DNA of 8,072 nt, from the NCBI GenBank assembly GCA_021779415.1, contig JAJYAS010000130.1, forward strand, positions 1-8,072, read 5' to 3'. A program made the position numbers and the translations under genes. Shown here one piece after another: positions 5,215 through 8,072 of the stretch. A model generated the notes under the pieces. The model was not told the origin of the DNA. It searched no databases and saw only the letters and a program-made list of their open reading frames with translations. The stretch is from Bacillota bacterium. Lineage in GTDB: Bacteria > Bacillota_B > Desulfitobacteriia > Desulfitobacteriales > Desulfitobacteriaceae. The stretch's first letter is position 1; each line of letters opens with the position of its first letter.

Positions 5215-5893
5215 TCTGTTAAAATTGCTTTTTGTGGGCGGATACACGGAGATGGAGAGCCTCTTGTAATGATAGCTGGGTTAGGGACGGATTTTTCTAT
5301 ATTTAGGATATGTATCAAACAATTGTCACAAAGCTTCAAAGTCTTGGTCTTCGATAATCGTGGTGTTGGAAGTACTGACAAACCTGACATACCATATTCA
5401 ATAGAGATGATGGCAGATGACACTGCAACTCTCATGAGTATGGTTGGTATTGAAAGTGCATATGTGGTGGGCATTTCTCTTGGGGGGTCGTATCGCCATG
5501 GAACTTACCTTGAAATTTCCAGATAAGGTAAAAAGACTGGTTCTTGCTTCCACATCAGCTTCTGTGAAAGTTAGGATGTCTTTTCTTCCAAAGTTCATAA
5601 AACTAGTGAGGTCATGGATAAGTAAATCCGAACAGCCATATTATGCTTTCTTACATCAGCTTAATGCGTCACACGGTTATGACTGTAGTAATCGCTTTGG
5701 CGAAATAAACGTGCCAACGCTGATTATGTATGGAAAGAAAGACAAAAGAGTATTTTATATGCAGGTTGAAGAAATGAATGTTGGGATAAAGGAGTCAAAA
5801 TTAATTGCATTTAATGGAGGGCATTTATTTTTCATATGGAAAAGCAAGCTATTCATTGATGCCATTTTAAATTTTTTGGGCAACACTGACTAA
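5215..5893 (+). pseudogene. Alpha/beta-hydrolase broken by a poly-G frameshift and a lost 5' end
   Basis: The first part (frame 1, open from 5215) reads HGDGEPLVMIAGLGTDF, then VFDNRGVGSTDKP, and reaches the nucleophile elbow GISLGG. The frame then ends at the TAA at 5524-5526. The rest (GRIAMEL, FPDKVKRLVLAST) is in the +1 frame and runs to 5893 with the expected acid (GKKDKRV) and catalytic histidine (GGHLFF). The shift maps to a run of six G at 5482-5487: five G would restore one frame through the elbow. All triad residues survive, so the break looks recent, or may be a homopolymer sequencing error. Upstream, TAG at 5212-5214 closes the frame and no start codon or N-terminal strand is visible, so the 5' end is also damaged. 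Joined length is about 226 residues, somewhat short for the family's 250-270. The substrate is unknown. Confidence 0.8.
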
Positions 5894-5905
5894 GAAAGTT
5901 ATAAT
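5876..5905 (+). promoter_or_regulatory. Weak candidate promoter before the VOC gene
   Basis: TATAAT at 5900-5905 is a perfect -10, but the best partner 18 bp upstream, TTGGGC (5876-5881), matches only 3 of 6. The site overlaps the 3' end of the hydrolase. Initiation near 5912 would place the 5918-5937 dyad at the very start of the transcript. Confidence 0.3.
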
Positions 5906-5917
5906 CTATAGATATTA

Positions 5918-5937
5918 CACAGTATTCTTATACTGTG
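5918..5937. promoter_or_regulatory. Perfect 8-bp dyad just upstream of the VOC ribosome site
   Basis: CACAGTAT (5918-5925) and ATACTGTG (5930-5937) are perfect inverted arms with a 4-nt loop, ending 2 nt before AGGAGGGG. No T-run follows, so it is not an intrinsic terminator. It could be an operator or an mRNA hairpin that affects ribosome access. Confidence 0.5.
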
Positions 5938-5950
5938 CAGGAGGGGTAAA

Positions 5951-6337
5951 ATGATTAGCAAGTTTGGAAAAGTAATGATTTATGTTAAAGACCCTAGAGG
6001 AGTCGCAGATTTTTGGATAGATAAGATAGGTTTTACCGAAATTAAAGCCGAGACACATGAAACGGGTATAGTATCAGTTGAACTTGCTCCCAACAACATG
6101 TCGGACGCCAGCATTGTTTTGTTTGATAGAGGTATTGTTGAGAAAATGTCACCAGAGCTTAATTTGGGTACACCATCTATTTTATTTTCTAGTTATGATG
6201 TAAGGGATATGCGTAACAGACTTATCAAAAATGAAGTAAATATAGGCGAAGTTATGGAAATAGGGGATTCAATAACTTTCAATTTCTCAGACATTGAAGG
6301 CAACTACTTTGCAGTACAAGAAATTAGAAGAAATTAG
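5951..6337 (+). CDS. VOC-fold (glyoxalase/bleomycin-resistance type) protein
   Basis: A 128-residue protein starting at ATG 5951, with AGGAGGGG about 5 nt upstream. It shows the paired beta-alpha-beta-beta-beta pattern of vicinal-oxygen-chelate proteins: KVMIYVKDPRGVADFWIDKIGF, then strands SVELAPN and ASIVLFD, a second half starting near SILFSSYDVRDMRNRL, and the ending ITFNFSDIEGNYFAVQE. The length is normal for single-domain members. The usual first metal-ligand His at the start of strand 1 is replaced by Lys (KVMIYV), so metal binding and catalysis are doubtful. The gene could be a binding protein or resistance-type protein rather than an enzyme. It follows the broken hydrolase by 57 bp. 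The last residues are affected by a 10-bp tandem duplication that creates the stop. Confidence 0.85.
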   Translation: MISKFGKVMIYVKDPRGVADFWIDKIGFTEIKAETHETGIVSVELAPNNMSDASIVLFDRGIVEKMSPELNLGTPSILFSSYDVRDMRNRLIKNEVNIGEVMEIGDSITFNFSDIEGNYFAVQEIRRN

Positions 6338-6340
6338 AAG
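6321..6340 (+). repeat. 10-bp tandem duplication at the VOC stop codon
   Basis: AAATTAGAAG occurs twice back to back (6321-6330, 6331-6340). The TAG stop of the VOC gene lies in the second copy. With one copy the frame would continue as QEIRRLITCGTK before a stop, so the duplication trimmed or changed the C-terminus by a few residues. Confidence 0.7.
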
Positions 6341-6408
6341 GTTGATTACATGTGGCACAAAATAAGCATAATCTAAAATAAACTTACTACTCATTGTCAG
6401 AGGCTAAA

Positions 6409-6438
6409 TTGATGGTTCTTTAGTACTTGAATTATTAT
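6409..6438 (+). promoter_or_regulatory. Candidate promoter of the intergenic transcript
   Basis: TTGATG (6409-6414) and TATTAT (6433-6438) are 18 bp apart: 4 of 6 and 5 of 6 matches. Initiation near 6445 falls right at the start of the GC-rich structured stretch and upstream of the terminator at 6785. Confidence 0.4.
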
Positions 6439-6444
6439 AGGTGT

Positions 6445-6827
6445 AACTGAATGAAAGGGACTAGCCTAGGCGCGAAGAGCAGGGTCACTCCTGCCGCAAT
6501 CAGAGACAGGGCACGTGAAGACGGTGGTAAGTCTGAAAAGAATCACAGTCTAAGAGCGGCCTGTGGCGCGGGTTCTGGGATTAAGGTGTGAATTGAAGGA
6601 CAATTTACTAGGACTAGGAAAGCACGTGGGAACATGTTTTTGGGGTTAGGTTTAGACGGTTTTGTGGCATAGTTGGACCGCGATAACATATTGTGGATGT
6701 AATTGTTTCCAATGGTGTTGGTAATTTATTCTGTAGATATTTGGGCACGGTCAAAAATGAATTTAGTATAGGATGGGTGTGAAAGGTCAGGTCGTCTATT
6801 TGACGGTCTGGCCACTTTTGTTCGTTT
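6445..6827 (+). ncRNA. Possible structured RNA, degenerate T-box-like leader
   Basis: A promoter-like site, a GC-rich stretch and a terminator bound a possible transcript of about 380 nt. Motifs in T-box order are GAAGAGCAG (6474-6482), CAGAGAC (6501-6507), GGTGGTAAG (6523-6531) in the loop of an AGAC/GTCT hairpin, GAATCACAGTCTAAGAG (6540-6555), and AGTTGGACCGCG (6671-6682), which resembles the T-box core GGGTGGNACCGCG. Against this, a separate hairpin (GCAGG 6479-6483 with CCTGC 6490-6494) interrupts where stem I should run, the terminator is 100 nt past the core rather than adjacent, and no tRNA-synthetase or amino-acid gene follows. It may be a decayed leader whose gene was lost, or another RNA. 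Confidence 0.25.
6785..6827 (+). terminator. Intrinsic terminator
   Basis: GGTCAGGTCGTC (6785-6796) pairs over all 12 positions with GACGGTCTGGCC (6802-6813), using three G-U pairs, around a 5-nt loop (TATTT). It is followed by ACTTTTGTTCGTTT. It would end plus-strand transcripts before the MerR gene. The wobble pairs make the minus-strand version weaker, so it acts on the plus strand. Confidence 0.75.
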
Positions 6828-6869
6828 AAGAGGCAACGACATACAAATTAAAATATTTTTCATAGTATA

Positions 6870-6900
6870 TTGACCTTGACGTTTGGTAATGGTTTATGAT
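6870..6900 (+). promoter_or_regulatory. MerR-type promoter with 19-bp spacer
   Basis: TTGACC (6870-6875) and TATGAT (6895-6900) are separated by 19 bp, the long spacer typical of promoters that MerR proteins activate by twisting the DNA. Inside is an imperfect dyad, ACCTTGAC ... GGTAATGGT (6873-6880 and 6885-6893). This suggests the downstream regulator controls its own gene. Confidence 0.75.
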
Positions 6901-6922
6901 AAGTCATGAAGGAGGTAAACAC

Positions 6923-7693
6923 ATGGCATACACCATAAACAAGATTGCCCATCTCGCCAGTGTAACTCTCAGAACTCTGAGATATTACGATAAAATTGGT
7001 CTTCTCACACCGTCATCGAGAACAGAAGCTGGATACAGGCTTTATTCGGATGAAGACGTCGAGCGGCTTCAACAGGTACTCTTTTTTCGCGAACTGGATT
7101 TTCCGCTGGCTAAAATTGAGGAGATTTTGACTAACCCAGCATTTGACCGGAAAGAAGCCTTAAGAATGCAGGCCGATTTTCTGGAAAATAGAGCTGAAAG
7201 GTATCTAAAGCTAGCGCAACTGGCTAAAGACACATTGTTGAATTTAGAAGGAGGAACCAAAATGGCAAACACAGAACTACTCAGCGGTTTTAACTATGAC
7301 AAAATGGTTGAAGAACAAAAGCAGTATGAAGCAGAAGTCAAAGAACGTTGGGGTAAGACTGATGCCTACAAGGTATCCAAACAGAGAACTGCCAAATACA
7401 CCAAAGAAGATTGGGAACGGATAAATAATGTTCAGATGACGAATCTCAAAGAATTGTGCGACTTATACAACGCCAAAGTTCCACTAGATGATCTTAGGGT
7501 GCAAGCGGTCGTCGAAAAATCGCATAAGTTCATTCATGATACCTTTTATCCGTGCACCCTGGAAATGTTTAGTTGCTTGGGAAATATGTATATTACTGAT
7601 GAACGATTTACTGCCAATTACGAAAAACATGCCACCGGACTTGCGGTCTATTATAATGAGGCCATCCAGCATTATTGTATTATTAAGGCCTGA
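6923..7693 (+). CDS. MerR-family regulator with TipAS-type drug-binding domain
   Basis: 256 residues from ATG 6923, preceded by AAGGAGGT at 6 nt. The in-frame ATG at 6896 lies within the -10 box and cannot be the start. Residues 1-70 are the MerR winged helix (INKIAHLASVTLRTLRYYD, then GLLTPS and GYRLYSDEDVERL). About 75-115 is the dimerising coiled coil. From ~125 to the end is a TipAS/antibiotic-recognition domain of the Mta/TipA type, ending with the characteristic MYITDERFTANYEKHATGLA. Such proteins bind hydrophobic or thiopeptide-like compounds and activate their own and efflux genes. The final residues (HYCIIKA) sit at the edge of a junction with foreign sequence and may be altered. No effector gene follows; a broken unknown gene and a transposase piece do, so any target operon has been lost or lies elsewhere. 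Confidence 0.9.
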   Translation: MAYTINKIAHLASVTLRTLRYYDKIGLLTPSSRTEAGYRLYSDEDVERLQQVLFFRELDFPLAKIEEILTNPAFDRKEALRMQADFLENRAERYLKLAQLAKDTLLNLEGGTKMANTELLSGFNYDKMVEEQKQYEAEVKERWGKTDAYKVSKQRTAKYTKEDWERINNVQMTNLKELCDLYNAKVPLDDLRVQAVVEKSHKFIHDTFYPCTLEMFSCLGNMYITDERFTANYEKHATGLAVYYNEAIQHYCIIKA

Positions 7694-7789
7694 GTATTTC
7701 CCGCTAATGACACTATTGAAGTTACAGTTGAATGGAATGGTAAACTTGAAAAGTTTACGTTAAATCCTACAGGGCCAATACCGATGTGA
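7694..7789 (+). pseudogene. 3' scrap of an unrecognised gene
   Basis: Directly after the MerR stop, in the same frame, 31 codons read as plausible protein (DTIEVTVEWNGKLEKFTLNP) to a TGA at 7787-7789. There is no start codon or ribosome site. It looks like the C-terminal strand pair of another protein brought here by deletion or insertion. A perfect 8-bp dyad (GTAAACTT 7740-7747 and AAGTTTAC 7751-7758) lies inside it. I do not recognise the family. Confidence 0.4.
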
Positions 7790-7797
7790 AACATCAG

Positions 7798-8072
7798 AAT
7801 AAGCTACGAACACAGATTATGATCGTAACAACATGTATGGATATGACACTGAAGATCCTGTTTAAAATAATCAGGGTACGATGGGACATCGAGAACTCGA
7901 TTTTCAATAACTTGAAACGTGACTGTGGCTTAGAGCATTGTTTTGTGCATGGCGGAAACGCTGTAGAAGCAGTGCTCTCTTTGATCTTTATGGCCTCGAA
8001 TATCATGCAATTATTCTTATTAAGACGACTGAGAAACCATTTCACAACTCAACGAGAAATGGTAAGGCTTTT
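7798..8072 (+). mobile_element. Transposase C-terminal fragment (DDE type), runs off the window
   Basis: The frame from about 7798 to the window end gives ~91 residues without a start. It contains LFKIIRVRWDIENSIFN, which carries the RWxIEN signature around the catalytic Glu of DDE transposases of the IS4-like type, followed by EHCFVHGGNAVEAVLSLIF and a basic stretch (LLRRLRNHF). Both catalytic Asp residues, which lie far upstream in such enzymes, are absent, so the element is truncated at its 5' end. The boundary with the unknown gene scrap is near 7790. No terminal inverted repeat or target-site duplication can be seen because one end is missing and the other is outside the window. It is evidence of past insertion and deletion here. 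Confidence 0.75.

Larger units (their letters stand above)
6338..6895. other. 558-bp gap with no convincing gene
   Basis: No protein of normal composition is visible in any frame. Positions 6338-6408 are AT-rich and unremarkable. The rest contains a candidate promoter (6409-6438), a GC-rich structured stretch (about 6451-6580), a T-box-like motif (6671-6682), a good terminator (6785-6827) and the MerR-type promoter (6870-6900), each listed separately. The longest forward frame from an ATG, 6451-6591 (46 codons), is rich in Arg, Lys, Gly and Ser and probably not coding. Confidence 0.6.

Noticed and set aside
6474..6560. Resemblance to group I intron core (CAGAGAC ... ACGG ... ACAGTC)
   Set aside because: The spacing inside the supposed core is wrong and the pairing between its two halves is imperfect; no splice context is seen.
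6451..6591. 46-codon forward frame with a weak AGGTG upstream
   Set aside because: Composition (Arg, Lys, Gly, Ser rich) looks like translated structured RNA, and no domain pattern is visible.
6626..6643. Possible Firmicutes LexA box (GAACATGTTTT)
   Set aside because: The half-sites lack the GAAC-4-GTTC spacing and no promoter or gene is placed to be controlled by it.
7740..7758. Perfect 8-bp dyad as an operator or element end
   Set aside because: It lies inside coding-like sequence of a gene scrap, with no promoter or second copy nearby.
1..8072. CRISPR arrays, tRNA or rRNA genes
   Set aside because: No regularly spaced repeats, cloverleaf or ribosomal RNA sequence was seen on either strand.

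Overview
The window looks like chromosome of a low-GC Gram-positive bacterium (Firmicutes). The ribosome sites are strong AGGAGG-type, several starts are GTG or TTG, promoters are sigma-A-like (TTGACA-17-TATAAT), and the gene types are typical of Clostridia (Desulfitobacterium/Desulfosporosinus-like) or Paenibacillus. The genus cannot be fixed from the sequence alone. The region is accessory DNA: two phage-style switches, small uncharacterised genes, and several broken or truncated genes.

Layout. (1) 1-800, plus strand: two uncharacterised genes, the first interrupted by an in-frame TGA and the second running into a later junction. (2) 784-834: a 51-bp mosaic of direct and inverted copies of a 16-bp unit, sitting on the convergent junction of the left pair and the next operon. 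(3) 808-2212, minus strand: a Cro/CI-type regulator, an ImmA/IrrE metallopeptidase and a small conserved protein. (4) 2419-3663, plus strand: a Y-family DNA polymerase with complete catalytic residues and a sliding-clamp motif, divergent from the regulator. The 206-bp gap holds two promoters aimed at each other and five copies of the heptamer (A/C)AACTTC. It is followed by a possible 21-codon ORF and a broken small gene. (5) 4055-5106: a self-cleaving S24/LexA-type repressor divergent from a Cro-like protein, with consensus promoters and dyad operators; it resembles an orphan prophage switch. (6) 5215-6337: a frameshifted alpha/beta hydrolase and a small VOC-fold protein. (7) 6338-6895: no convincing gene, but a promoter-like site, a GC-rich structured stretch with T-box-like motifs, and a good terminator. 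(8) 6923-7693: a MerR/TipA-type regulator with the family's 19-bp-spacer promoter. (9) 7694-8072: the 3' scrap of an unknown gene and a transposase C-terminal fragment that runs off the window.

How the genes may work together. The main system is regions 3-4. By analogy with ImmR/ImmA of ICEBs1 and DdrO/IrrE of Deinococcus, the metallopeptidase would cut the XRE repressor after damage and release the translesion polymerase. This is inference from gene content and promoter architecture. Next to it lies a second proteolytic switch of a different chemistry (LexA-like autocleavage), so two damage-type switches are separated by only about 0.4 kb. Much of the rest shows decay: stop codons, a poly-G frameshift, a 10-bp duplication and a truncated transposase.
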